Of a DNA stretch of 64,000 nucleotides, positions 7,801 to 14,460 are shown piece after piece. A model generated the notes under the pieces. That model had not been told where the DNA came from. It made no database searches and saw only the letters and a list, made by a program, of their open reading frames with translations. The stretch lies in assembly GCA_036732005.1 (NCBI GenBank), contig DAINDF010000001.1, forward strand, positions 62,001-126,000, in the 5' to 3' direction. This stretch comes from UBA1926 sp036732005 (GTDB taxonomy: Bacteria > Planctomycetota > Phycisphaerae > Phycisphaerales > UBA1924). Position 1 is the stretch's first letter. The number at the start of each line of letters is the position of its first letter. The translations under genes and the position numbers were made by a program.

Positions 7801-8353
7801 ACGCGTACCAGCCCGCGATCGAGAGCCGCCCGTCGTCGAAAACACCACGCAGCCCCCGCACCACCTCCACGAACCCCTCGTCGAGCACCCCGGGAGGCTC
7901 CACGATCGCGAGCAACCCCGCCTCGTGCTCGATCAGGTCGTGCAGCGAGAGATGGCACTCCCCCTTCGGCGCCCGACGCTTGCCCAGCGTCAGCAACCGG
8001 CACAGCCCCGCGTACCCCTCCCGGCCCGTCGGGTAGACCAGCACCGCCGGCGCATCCGACAACGCGACCCGGCACCCCACCAGCAACGGCACCCCCGCCC
8101 GCTTCGCCGCGACATGCGCACGCACCACGCCCGCCAGCGTGTTCGTGTCCGCGATCGACGCCGCCGCGTGCCCGAGGTCCGCCGCCCGTTCCACCAGTTC
8201 ATCCGGATGGCTCGCCCCGGTCAGGAAGGTGAAGTTGCTCGTCACCGACAACTCGACATACCCGGGCCCGCACGCCGCACGCCGCGCGGGGCCCGGCCCG
8301 CCCCCCGCCTTCGCCGGGTGAGGCCTGATCTTCGGGAACTCATTCACGGGCAT
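4811..8353 (-). CDS. dnaE2: Error-prone DNA polymerase III alpha, ImuC type
   Basis: A 1,180-residue C-family polymerase of the DnaE2/ImuC class, the translesion polymerase of SOS mutagenesis. The PHP domain opens with YVELSVTSNFTFLTGASHP. The palm has the catalytic PDIDIDF near residues 402-408 after GRGGAANS. The DnaE2-typical DTVGVFQIESRAQMSMLPR and VRPGPIQGGMVHPY segments follow. A tandem HhH region and an OB fold end the protein. The ATG at 8353 is 13 bases after the imuB stop, completing an imuA-imuB-dnaE2 cassette. Two stretches have no counterpart in the family. About 90 residues are inserted near residues 571-664, between the palm and DTVGVFQ. About 20-25 residues are inserted near 905-925. 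Both keep the frame and have the low-complexity composition of inserted DNA (see the element entries). Whether the enzyme remains active is unknown. Confidence 0.9.
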   Translation of the reverse strand: MPVNEFPKIRPHPAKAGGGPGPARRAACGPGYVELSVTSNFTFLTGASHPDELVERAADLGHAAASIADTNTLAGVVRAHVAAKRAGVPLLVGCRVALSDAPAVLVYPTGREGYAGLCRLLTLGKRRAPKGECHLSLHDLIEHEAGLLAIVEPPGVLDEGFVEVVRGLRGVFDDGRLSIAGWYAYRGEDGARLEQIAALGAMTRVPMVATNRVLLHDSSRRALQDVLTCIRLGCTVEEAGLRLEPNAERRLKPAPEMAGLFAAFPGAVERTAEIAARASGFSLDQLRYEYPVEACPRGMSPAEFLRARTMEGAAWRYPGGVPEKVRAAIEHELGLIAEMGYEAYFLTCDDIVRFARGRGILCQGRGGAANSAVCYCLGITAVDPATHSLLFERFISRERGEPPDIDIDFEHERREEVIQYLYAKYGRDRAALTAEVISYRGRSAVREVGKAMGLPLDCVDTLAKNLDRWGEAADDRRVREIGLNPDDPTIRRVIDLSRELVGFPRHLSQHVGGFVITRRPLSELVPIENAAMEDRTVIEWDKDDIDAMGMLKVDCLGLGMLSCIRRALEMIKGGEIQRQRDEETGRGFGEVSPPGTGIAERGADAARTGDLVGDDPRERRALGLARRDRPGAAGPGHEPGEQAGLISRGASSGRLCVSSPPVAGDLYSFYAQIASGLSDPAVYDMICAADTVGVFQIESRAQMSMLPRLRPRVYYDLVIEVAIVRPGPIQGGMVHPYLRRRQGLEPVSYPRPEVEAVLGRTLGVPLFQEQAMQLAIVAAGFTPDQADGLRRAMAAWKRRGNAIHRYGTRLVEGMLERGYPREFAERCFEQIKGFSEYGFPESHAASFAILVYVSAWLKRYHPAAFAAALINSQPMGFYAPAQIVRDAAEHGVEVRGVDVNRSGWDCRLEARDGETTREDAHGEGGVPESGRGGPALRLGMRLVKGIGEAEAGRIEGSVGEHGAFATVGALWRASGVSVRTLRALARADAFASMGLDRQRALWQIRALRDDPMPLFDGVASADGPGGGARDGLDRLPEIQAVHRVLHDYDAVGLSLKAHPVSFIRDRLERMGVIPTGDLRSPRLCPGKREVRVAGLVICRQRPGTASGVVFVTLEDETGIANLIVWPDVFERFRRVARLSTLLLARGTVERQGEVVHVHVAGLESLDGQLTGLESVSRDFH
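5596..5623. repeat. GAGAC-rich small insertion in dnaE2
   Basis: A purine/pyrimidine-biased run inside a non-conserved stretch of dnaE2, in the sense strand reading CGAGACGGGGAGACAACG and continuing GAGAAGACG. It resembles the inverted ends of the larger insertion at 6376-6624 and may be the scar of a similar element. The evidence is only this similarity plus the absence of the residues from the polymerase family. Confidence 0.35.
6376..6624 (-). mobile_element. Relic of a 23S-IVS-type four-helix-bundle element inside dnaE2
   Basis: This segment lies wholly within the ~90 residues of dnaE2 that have no family counterpart. It is bounded by imperfect inverted repeats, 6380-6394 and 6610-6624, matching at 13 of 15 positions (AGAGACAAAGAGACG in gene sense). 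Between them, in a different frame on the same strand (6594 to a TGA at 6418), 58 codons read DLVKFLRLARGSLNEVPT at one end and ALVMSLESKLA-stop at the other. These resemble the C-terminal half of the four-helix-bundle (S23) proteins carried by intervening sequences in 23S rRNA. The fragment has no start and lacks the N-terminal half. Its length keeps the dnaE2 frame open. Confidence 0.6.
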
Positions 8354-8366
8354 CGCCCACGCCCCC

Positions 8367-9866
8367 TCACGCCCACACCCCCTGCACCCACCACCCCCCA
8401 CGCTCGCGCACGAGCCAGACCCACCGCCCGCTCTCGACCCGGACGCGGAAGCAATCCCGCTCGCCCTCCCCACCTCGCCACCACTCCCCCGCCAGCCGCT
8501 CGGGCCCCACGCAGGCCGTCACCGCCTCCTCGCCCCCGCGCCAACGAAGCCGGTGCACCGGACCATCGGGCGAGAGCGCGACCACCTCCGCCGGCATCGA
8601 CCGCTCGAACAGCACCGTCGGGCGGTCGCAAGGCGGGCAGCCCGCGCCCCGATCCCCCCGCGGCTCCCCCGCCTGAACAGGTTCCCACGCGAACGCCCGC
8701 TCCGGCAGGTGCGACTCGACCACCACCGCACGCCGAACCCGGTCACCCCCGAGCCGGTTCGCCAGCGTGTCGGTCAGTTCCGCGATCGACCGGGCCGCCT
8801 CGCCCGCGGGCCCCGCGTCCCCCTCGACCCAACGGGCCGCCTGCTCATGCCGCAGCCTGCCCGTGCGCACCGCCCGCACCGAGAGCCCCTCCACCCCGAA
8901 CCCCAGGTGAGCCCGCTCCAGTTTGGGCTCGAGCAGGCGCCAGAGGTGCCGCGCGTCCCGGCTCGGCCTGCCCAGCATCACCTCCAGCGTCAACGCCGGC
9001 AGGTCGGCCCTCGTCAGGACAACCTCCAGCGCGCGCACGCCGCTCTCCGCCGCACGCAGGCACGCCGCGATCTCCGCGAGCAACTCCCGCGTCTTCAGGG
9101 CGATCACCTCGACACGGTCGGTCGGCCCGTCGAAATCGAACCCGACCTCCGGGGGCGGCGCGGGGCGGACCGGCTCGACCGTCTCGATCGCCCGGCCCAT
9201 CGCGCGGTCGAGCCGGAGCAGCACCTCCTCCCCGAACCTCGCCGGCAACGCGGCCCGCGGAAGATCGAGCAGATGACCGATCCGTTCCACGCCGACCTCC
9301 GCCAGCGCCGCGACCGTCTCCGTGCGCACACGCAACGCCGAGACCGGCAGCGGCGTCAACTCCGCCCGCAGCCCCTCCAGAGGCACGACGGCGGCCTGCT
9401 CCGCCCCGTGCCGCGCCACCGCCCAGGCGCCGCCGAACGACGGGGCGACCGCGGCCCGCGCCCGGATCCCGAGCCCCGCAAGGCGCGACAGCGCCGTGCG
9501 CACCAGCCGACGCTCCCCCCCGAAGACACGCTCGCACCCGGTCACCTCGAGCAGCAACCCGTCGGGCTCGTCCGCCGCGACCACGGGAGAGAAACGGTGG
9601 GCCCACGCCGCGAGAGAACGCAGGGCGGCCCGGTCCCGGTCGGGGCGGTGCGGCTCGATGCGCACGCCGTCGACCGGGAAGAGGGCGCGGGCCTGGGCGA
9701 GCGCCATGCCCGGGCGCACCCCGCCCGCCCTCGCCCGTTCGCAGGCGTGCGCGACGATCCGCTTTGATCCCTCCCGGGCCGCGAGCAGCACGGGGCGCGG
9801 GTCAGGCGATCCTCGCTCGCGCCGTCTGAGCAGGTCGATCGGCCACATCGGGAGCCAGATCGACAT
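8367..9866 (-). CDS. imuB: ImuB, Y-family polymerase-like protein
   Basis: A 499-residue catalytically inactive Y-family polymerase homologue, the hub that links ImuA and DnaE2 to the beta clamp. It begins with the ImuB hallmark WLPMWPIDLLRR. It continues with a palm/fingers region (GMALAQARALFP, then DEPDGLLLEVTGCERVFGG), a thumb-like HhH region (LAEVGVERIGHLLDLPRAALPARFG) and a little-finger domain. The acidic residues that bind metal in active Y polymerases are not all in place, as is normal for ImuB. The ATG at 9866 lies inside the end of imuA, so the two genes overlap by 65 bases. Its stop is 13 bases before dnaE2. A GTG/ATG a few codons upstream (9902-9908) is possible but extends past the conserved start. 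Confidence 0.88.
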   Translation of the reverse strand: MSIWLPMWPIDLLRRRERGSPDPRPVLLAAREGSKRIVAHACERARAGGVRPGMALAQARALFPVDGVRIEPHRPDRDRAALRSLAAWAHRFSPVVAADEPDGLLLEVTGCERVFGGERRLVRTALSRLAGLGIRARAAVAPSFGGAWAVARHGAEQAAVVPLEGLRAELTPLPVSALRVRTETVAALAEVGVERIGHLLDLPRAALPARFGEEVLLRLDRAMGRAIETVEPVRPAPPPEVGFDFDGPTDRVEVIALKTRELLAEIAACLRAAESGVRALEVVLTRADLPALTLEVMLGRPSRDARHLWRLLEPKLERAHLGFGVEGLSVRAVRTGRLRHEQAARWVEGDAGPAGEAARSIAELTDTLANRLGGDRVRRAVVVESHLPERAFAWEPVQAGEPRGDRGAGCPPCDRPTVLFERSMPAEVVALSPDGPVHRLRWRGGEEAVTACVGPERLAGEWWRGGEGERDCFRVRVESGRWVWLVRERGGWWVQGVWA

Positions 9867-10608
9867 CGCACGCCGTCCATTCGTCCATCGCGCCTGTCGC
9901 ATGATCACGCCGCACGGCCCACCGCCGCACGCCTCCGTCCGTGGGCTGAGCGCCCTTGCACCGCAGGAGTTCGACCGTCCAGACCTGGCCCGCCCCGTGC
10001 GCACGGGAGGGGGCCACCGCCCACCGCGTGCGGGCGGCGGAGAGTTCACGCCGCTCCCGGTCGGGCCGGGCCAGCAAACCGACCGCCCCGCTCGCGGCGA
10101 GTTGCAGGCGGCGGGACTCGGGCATCGCGAGCCCCGCCCCGTCCGCCACGACCGCGGCGACCCCGGGCGAGCGGAGGGCGAGGTCCATCGCCCAGACGCG
10201 CTCGGCCCGGCCCGGGGGATCGACAAAGACCGAGCGGGTCAGCAGCGTGCGGTCACCCACCCCGCCGGCGGGGTCACGGCCGACCAACGCGTGTGGAAAA
10301 GGCCAGCAGCGTCTGCCGATCCAGACCACCGCCCGGCCCCCGGGCCGCCCCGGAAATGCAGCCAGCGCCCGATGGGCGAGGTCGATGAGCACGGCGAGCG
10401 GGGGAATCCAGACCGAGCCGGTTTCGGGCGAGAACCACTCGTGGAGACCGGGCCGGAGGGCCAGATCGACCCCGGAGAGGGTGGGAACCGCGGCGGCGTC
10501 GACCTCCTGGATCTCGGTCTTTGCTTCGAGAAGAGCCCGGGCCCGGCGGAGGCGATCGGGTGTGCCCCCGAAACCGGCGCTCGGGTGAATGGGTCTTTTT
10601 GTGTGCAT
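9802..10608 (-). CDS. imuA: ImuA-like RecA-fold protein of the mutasome
   Basis: 268 residues, first gene of the imuA-imuB-dnaE2 SOS mutagenesis cassette. ImuA is a truncated RecA relative that inhibits RecA and recruits ImuB and DnaE2. Visible features are LRPGLHEWF near residue 52 (family form 'G..EWF'), RAVVWIGRR in place of a Walker-A-bearing strand, RAERVWAMDLALRSPGVAAVVADG near the middle, and a C-terminal part rich in Arg and Trp. A true Walker A is not seen. The ATG at 10608 has no ribosome site but lies six bases after a TACCCT -10 box, so the mRNA is probably leaderless. The promoter is embedded in an inverted repeat, which suggests tight repression under normal growth. Confidence 0.8.
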   Translation of the reverse strand: MHTKRPIHPSAGFGGTPDRLRRARALLEAKTEIQEVDAAAVPTLSGVDLALRPGLHEWFSPETGSVWIPPLAVLIDLAHRALAAFPGRPGGRAVVWIGRRCWPFPHALVGRDPAGGVGDRTLLTRSVFVDPPGRAERVWAMDLALRSPGVAAVVADGAGLAMPESRRLQLAASGAVGLLARPDRERRELSAARTRWAVAPSRAHGAGQVWTVELLRCKGAQPTDGGVRRWAVRRDHATGAMDEWTACDVDLAPDVADRPAQTARARIA

Positions 10609-10609
10609 T

Positions 10610-10643
10610 TTGATAGGGTATCGAGAGACGAAGGCCCTATCAA
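10610..10643 (-). promoter_or_regulatory. imuA promoter inside an inverted-repeat operator
   Basis: On the minus strand TTGATA (10638-10643), exactly 17 bases, then TACCCT (10615-10620), then six bases to the imuA ATG. The two 9-base arms TTGATAGGG and CCCTATCAA (10635-10643 and 10610-10618) form a perfect inverted repeat with 16 bases between them. One arm covers the -35 box and the other overlaps the -10. A dimeric repressor bound here would block the promoter. It does not match the LexA boxes of Gram-positive bacteria or Proteobacteria. Confidence 0.6.
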
Positions 10644-10707
10644 GATCCTTTCAGAATTTCCGGGAGATCCACCCGCCCGAGCGGCCAAACGGTCAGCCGA
10701 GCCCTGG

Positions 10708-10730
10708 CCCCCCCCCCCCCCCCCCCCCCC
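10708..10730. repeat. Poly(C) tract of 23 bases
   Basis: An uninterrupted run of 23 C residues (G on the imuA sense strand) between the YHS gene and imuA, 65 bases upstream of the imuA -35 box. Runs of this length are prone to slippage and to assembly error. The exact count should be treated as uncertain. Confidence 0.85.
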
Positions 10731-10764
10731 GAGGCCCATGGAGATTCGGTGTTCAAAGAACCGT

Positions 10765-10789
10765 GCCGCCGCCCGTCGGGACGGCGGCG
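10765..10789 (-). terminator. Probable terminator of the YHS gene
   Basis: A strong hairpin of two 5-bp blocks (CCGTC/GACGG and CGCCG/CGGCG with one bulged base) 20 bases after the YHS stop. On the minus strand it is followed by ACGGTTCTTTG. The T-run is poor, so termination may be incomplete. Confidence 0.45.
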
Positions 10790-10808
10790 CGGGGTGTGCC
10801 GGAATGAC

Positions 10809-11747
10809 TCAGTGACCCGAGACCTTGCGCCAGTGCGCCTCGGCGCTGGAGGTCAGGGCGGCTTGGTCGCCCTTGTTCCAGAGATCGAGCGCGTTGATCT
10901 GGTCGTTGTTGAGGAAGAGATAGAGGCGGTCGTCCACGATCTTGAACGCATTGGGGTCGATGGGGAACTTGTCCTGGACCGACATGCCGAAGGCGCACCA
11001 GCCGCCGCAACGGGGCTCGTACTTCGAGGGGTTTTTCTTGAAGGCCTCGACCTGCTCCCGGGAGGTGAGGTGATAGGTGACGCCGTTGTGCTGGACGCTG
11101 AACCTGGGATCTCCCTTCTCCGCCCTGCCGTGGGTGAAGTAGGAAACGGGGCTGTACCCGTCGATGCCGAGGCCGGCGGCGGGAACATTGCGCGAGCCGA
11201 CATACGCGCGGCTGGCGCCCTGGGCGGCCCAGAAGTTGTCGGCCTTTGCACGAACCTCCCGCGCATCGGCCTGTTCCCAGAGCGAACGGGCGTCGATCTC
11301 CTCGTTGCGGAGGAAGAGATGGGTCCTCCCGTCGATCACCTTGAAGCTGGAGGGGTCGGGGACGAATCTGGAGTCAACAGAGCACCCGAACGCGCAGTAC
11401 CCGCCGTAGGCTGGCAGATAGCGGTCGGGGTCGGCGAGGAAGTCCCGACGCTGGGCCTCGCCTGTGAAGAAGTAGGTCACGCCCTCGTGCTCGGCGGAGA
11501 AGCGGGGCGAGCCGGGCTCGGCCTTGTTCTTGGCGAGATAGGACACCGGGCTGTAGCCCCCGAGGCCGACGCGAAGGGACTGCGGCTCCACCCGCGCCGA
11601 GGAGAACTGAACCGAACCCACGACGGGCGAGGTTGGGGCATGGCAGGATTGCCCGGCGGAGCAGCGCGGGGCGTCCTGGGCCGTCACGGCGGGGGCCGAG
11701 ACGGCGAACGCGGCGGTGGCGATGAACGCGTGAGTCAGCAGATGCAT
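10809..11747 (-). CDS. Exported protein with two YHS domains
   Basis: 312 residues. A signal peptide (MHLLTHAFIATAAFAVSAPAVTAQ) is followed by a short Cys-containing linker and two YHS-type repeats of about 125 residues each. Both repeats read GYSPVSY, then RFS.EH/QHNGVTY(F/H), then a Y-GG-CAFG core (GGYCAFGCS and GGWCAFGMS), then FKV/IVD..L/RLFL. YHS domains are small metal-associated modules; a copper or heavy-metal role is plausible but not shown. The ATG at 11747 has an AAGGAG site seven bases upstream. It lies 71 bases after a cupin gene on the same strand, which probably shares its promoter. A hairpin terminator follows. Confidence 0.8.
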   Translation of the reverse strand: MHLLTHAFIATAAFAVSAPAVTAQDAPRCSAGQSCHAPTSPVVGSVQFSSARVEPQSLRVGLGGYSPVSYLAKNKAEPGSPRFSAEHEGVTYFFTGEAQRRDFLADPDRYLPAYGGYCAFGCSVDSRFVPDPSSFKVIDGRTHLFLRNEEIDARSLWEQADAREVRAKADNFWAAQGASRAYVGSRNVPAAGLGIDGYSPVSYFTHGRAEKGDPRFSVQHNGVTYHLTSREQVEAFKKNPSKYEPRCGGWCAFGMSVQDKFPIDPNAFKIVDDRLYLFLNNDQINALDLWNKGDQAALTSSAEAHWRKVSGH

Positions 11748-11818
11748 GGGTGTACTCCTTGATCCGCCGTGCGGCGGATGTGATTGGTCATTGGGACAGG
11801 AACGGAAACGGGGTCCGC

Positions 11819-12280
11819 CTACTTCGAGGCGGGCTCGAGGAACGAGAGCCCGAAACGCTTGCAGAGACGCTCGATCGGCTCCTCGTGCGGCCGGTCGACC
11901 GCGAGTTCTCGGCTGAGCTCGACGAAGAAACCGTCGAGTTTCCCGGGCAGCACGACCGCGAGGATCCTGGAAGGCCCGTCGCCGGTGTTGACGAAGCCGT
12001 GCGGGATGCCGCGCGGGAGCAGGGCGCACGCGCCCCGCGAGACGGTGAGCGTCTGATCGCCGAGGGTGACCTCGATAGTCCCCTCGAGGACATAGACGAG
12101 TTCTTCCTCGTTCTTGTGGAGATGCAGGCCGACGCCCTGGCCGGGGTCGGAGAGAAACTCGACAACCGCGAGCGCCCCGCGTGTCTGCTCGCTCGCGATG
12201 CGGTGGACCAGCCTGCTCGAGCCGAGGTCGAGTACGGGGGCGTGGTCGACCCCGGAGAGAACGGGGTTGAGTCTGGGCAT
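11819..12280 (-). CDS. Single-domain cupin
   Basis: A 153-residue double-stranded beta-helix protein. Cupin motif 1 appears as VGLHLHKNEEELVYVLEGTIEV (metal ligands His, His, Glu and the G before the strand turn), shown around residues 55-76. Motif 2 appears as LLPRGIPHGFVN. Such proteins bind a metal and act as dioxygenases, isomerases or sensors; the substrate cannot be told. After motif 2 the C-terminal 45 residues include a basic helix (ERLCKRFGL). The ATG at 12280 follows AAGGAG. A perfect 19-base palindrome 57 bases upstream may be its operator. The double-YHS gene follows on the same strand. Confidence 0.8.
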   Translation of the reverse strand: MPRLNPVLSGVDHAPVLDLGSSRLVHRIASEQTRGALAVVEFLSDPGQGVGLHLHKNEEELVYVLEGTIEVTLGDQTLTVSRGACALLPRGIPHGFVNTGDGPSRILAVVLPGKLDGFFVELSRELAVDRPHEEPIERLCKRFGLSFLEPASK

Positions 12281-12336
12281 GTGATACTCCTTGCGACGAC
12301 CGATTGGCCGGCGCGATATGGCCGTGGTGACAGGGA

Positions 12337-12355
12337 GACGCGGTGGCACCGCGTC
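12337..12355 (-). promoter_or_regulatory. 19-base palindrome, candidate operator of the cupin gene
   Basis: GACGCGGTG-G-CACCGCGTC is a perfect inverted repeat with 9-base arms, 57-75 bases before the cupin start codon. Its size suits a dimeric repressor of the TetR, GntR or LacI type. It is read as an operator rather than a terminator because it has no T-run and precedes the gene. Confidence 0.4.
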
Positions 12356-12681
12356 ATGCAAGGCGAATGCGTTGTTCAGTTGCGAGGGAGGACCGGGCCA
12401 CGATCGGGGCGGACGCCTGATTCGGCGCGCACCGCCCGCGCGGCCTGAGGCGGGTCGCTAGAAGAGCGCAAGACCCGTGCCGTTGAGCGACGCCTGCAGG
12501 GGGTCCCTGCGGTCGCATCGGGCGGAGTGAATGGGTTCCAGTGCGATCATCACGCGGGGGAGAACCACCGGGCGGCACGCGGGTATTCCAGACGCCGCGG
12601 GAATTGTGATCTGGCGCGGGCCTTTCGGCCGCCGGCCTGCCCCCCCAACACGCCGCCCCCCGCGGCGGGTGGGAGGACCAC
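12356..12681. other. Intergenic region without a recognised gene
   Basis: The divergent region between the cupin operon and hflX. It is GC-rich, and only short unlikely open frames were seen. A GGGAGG at 12671-12676 is 16 bases before the hflX start, too far for a good ribosome site. Confidence 0.5.
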
Positions 12682-12687
12682 TAGAAT
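12682..12687 (+). promoter_or_regulatory. -10 box (TAGAAT) of hflX, leaderless start
   Basis: TAGAAT ends five bases before the GTG start of hflX, so transcription would begin at or next to the first codon. No -35 consensus is seen 17 bases upstream. Confidence 0.4.
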
Positions 12688-12692
12688 CCGGC

Positions 12693-14150
12693 GTGCCCCC
12701 ACCCCGTGAGCGTCAATCCATCAAGGTCGCGGCCGAGCGAGCGGTGCTCGCCGCGGTTCGGCTTCCCGAGGACCGGTACGACCCGCGCGACCCGTTCGGG
12801 GAGTTGCGAGAACTCGCCGCCCAGGCGGGGGCGGTGGTCGTGGGCGAACTCGAGCAGCGTCGCGACCGGCCCGAGGCGGGCACCTACATGGGGCGGGGAA
12901 AGGTCGAGGAACTCAAGGCGTTGTGCGAGGTCGTCAACGCGAAGACGGTCATCTTCGATCACGAGCTGAGCCCCAAGCAGATCGCGGCGATCGAGAAGAT
13001 CACCGAGCGCAAGGTGCTGGACCGGTCGGAGTTGATCCTGGACATCTTCGCGAGCCGGGCGACGACGCACGAGGCGAAGCTCCAGGTCGAGATCGCGCAG
13101 CTCGAGTACACCTACCCCAGGCTCCGGGCGATGTGGGACCACCTCGAGCGGATCGTGGGCTCGGGCGGGATCGGGGGCGTGGGCACGCGCGGGCCGGGCG
13201 AGCAGCAGCTGGAGATCGACCGGCGGCTCGTGCAGCGGCGCAAGACGATGCTGACGCAGGAGCTCGCGACGATCCAGGCCCGCAAACGCAGGCAGGTGCA
13301 GGCGAGGAACGCGGACCACTTCTCGGTCGGGCTGGTCGGGTACACGAACGCGGGCAAGAGCACGCTGTTCAACAGCCTGACGGCCGGCGGGGCCTACGCC
13401 GACGACCGCGTGTTCGCGACGCTGATGACGCGGACACGCGAGTGGGACCTGCGCGAGCCTGACGGGAGCGCGGGCGTAACGGCGATGCTGTCCGACACGG
13501 TGGGCTTCGTGCGCGACCTGCCCCACCACCTCGTCGCCTCGTTCCGCGCCACGCTCGAGGAGGCGACGCACGCCGATCTGCTGCTGATCGTGCTGGATGT
13601 CTCCGATCCCGCGGCCGAGCTGCATTTCGAGACCGTCAACCGCACGCTCGAGGACCTGTTCGAGGAAGTCCGGCGGACGGAGCGCAAGGCGGCCGCGGCG
13701 GCGGAGCGGAACGGGGGGAGCCTCCGCCCCTGGACCCCGCCGGAACGCGTGCTGCTCTTGAACAAGGTCGATCGCCTGGCGGACCAGAACGAGCTCTTGA
13801 TCTGGGCCGCCAAGGCCCCGGGGTCGATCCCGGTCTGCTCGCTTCCCGGGCCCGACGGGCGGTTGCGGACGGGGCACGAGGAGCTCGTGGCGCGGGTGCG
13901 CCGGGCCGTGGCGGGCGAGATGCGGACGCTGGAGATCACGGTGCCGCTGCGTGACAGCCGGACGATCCACACGATCGAGACCCGCGCCCGTGTGCTCGAC
14001 CGGGCGTACGGGGAGGACCGGGTGACGCTGACGGCGGAGATCGGGCTGAACCAGGTCGCCCGGTTGCGGGCGGGCGGGGCGCGGCTGGAGATCCCGGCGT
14101 TGCCCACGCCGGGTACGGACCGCCCCGAATGGGCGGAGCCGAAGGGCTGA
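12693..14150 (+). CDS. hflX: GTPase HflX
   Basis: A 485-residue ribosome-associated GTPase that splits or rescues stalled 70S ribosomes. The N-terminal HflX domain contains ELEQRRDRPEAGTYMGRGK and FDHELSPKQ. The linker helix has the family signature VGSGGIGGVGTRGPGE followed by EIDRR. The G domain has G1 GYTNAGKST (about residue 216), G3 DTVGFVRDLPHHLV and G4 NKVD. A C-terminal domain of about 95 residues follows (EITVPLRDSRTIHTIE). The GTG at 12693 starts the conserved part. Upstream codons remain open but are Arg/Pro-rich and not family-like. A TAGAAT box sits directly before the start. The gene stands alone, without hfq. Confidence 0.9.
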   Translation: MPPPRERQSIKVAAERAVLAAVRLPEDRYDPRDPFGELRELAAQAGAVVVGELEQRRDRPEAGTYMGRGKVEELKALCEVVNAKTVIFDHELSPKQIAAIEKITERKVLDRSELILDIFASRATTHEAKLQVEIAQLEYTYPRLRAMWDHLERIVGSGGIGGVGTRGPGEQQLEIDRRLVQRRKTMLTQELATIQARKRRQVQARNADHFSVGLVGYTNAGKSTLFNSLTAGGAYADDRVFATLMTRTREWDLREPDGSAGVTAMLSDTVGFVRDLPHHLVASFRATLEEATHADLLLIVLDVSDPAAELHFETVNRTLEDLFEEVRRTERKAAAAAERNGGSLRPWTPPERVLLLNKVDRLADQNELLIWAAKAPGSIPVCSLPGPDGRLRTGHEELVARVRRAVAGEMRTLEITVPLRDSRTIHTIETRARVLDRAYGEDRVTLTAEIGLNQVARLRAGGARLEIPALPTPGTDRPEWAEPKG

Positions 14151-14236
14151 AAGTCGGCCGCCGGTCCGGGTGGACAACGGTCGTGGCGGAGGGAAAATGA
14201 CCCCTGCGGACGGCCGTTGGTCCCCCGCTGCGTGGT

Positions 14237-14309
14237 GCCACCTTAGCTCAGTCGGTAGAGCGAAGCTTTCGTAAAGCTTAGGTCGCGAGTTCGAGTCTCG
14301 CAGGTGGCT
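14237..14309 (+). tRNA. tRNA-Thr (anticodon CGU)
   Basis: A complete 73-base cloverleaf. The acceptor is GCCACCT/AGGTGGC with discriminator T, and the D arm is GCTC...GAGC. The anticodon stem is AAGCT/AGCTT with loop TTCGTAA (anticodon at 14270-14272), and the T arm is GCGAG-TTCGAGT-CTCGC. CCA is not encoded. A TTTT follows directly. It reads the ACG threonine codon. Confidence 0.95.
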
Positions 14310-14460
14310 TTTCGTGATCCGATCGGGTCCGAGTCGGGGACCATCGAGCCCCCTTCACCCAAATCCGCAACCGACCGATCAGAATCCGGGTAGGACCCCG
14401 TAGAGTGGGGCTGTGGCGGTTCGTCAGGCTGATGGCCCGCCCGAGGACACGGAGGCTCCG

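Noticed and set aside
4850..9829. A 1,659-codon open frame on the plus strand opposite dnaE2 and imuB
   Set aside because: It is Arg/Pro/His-rich, matches no family, has no ribosome site, and is the mirror of two clearly conserved genes; such antisense frames are expected at this GC content.
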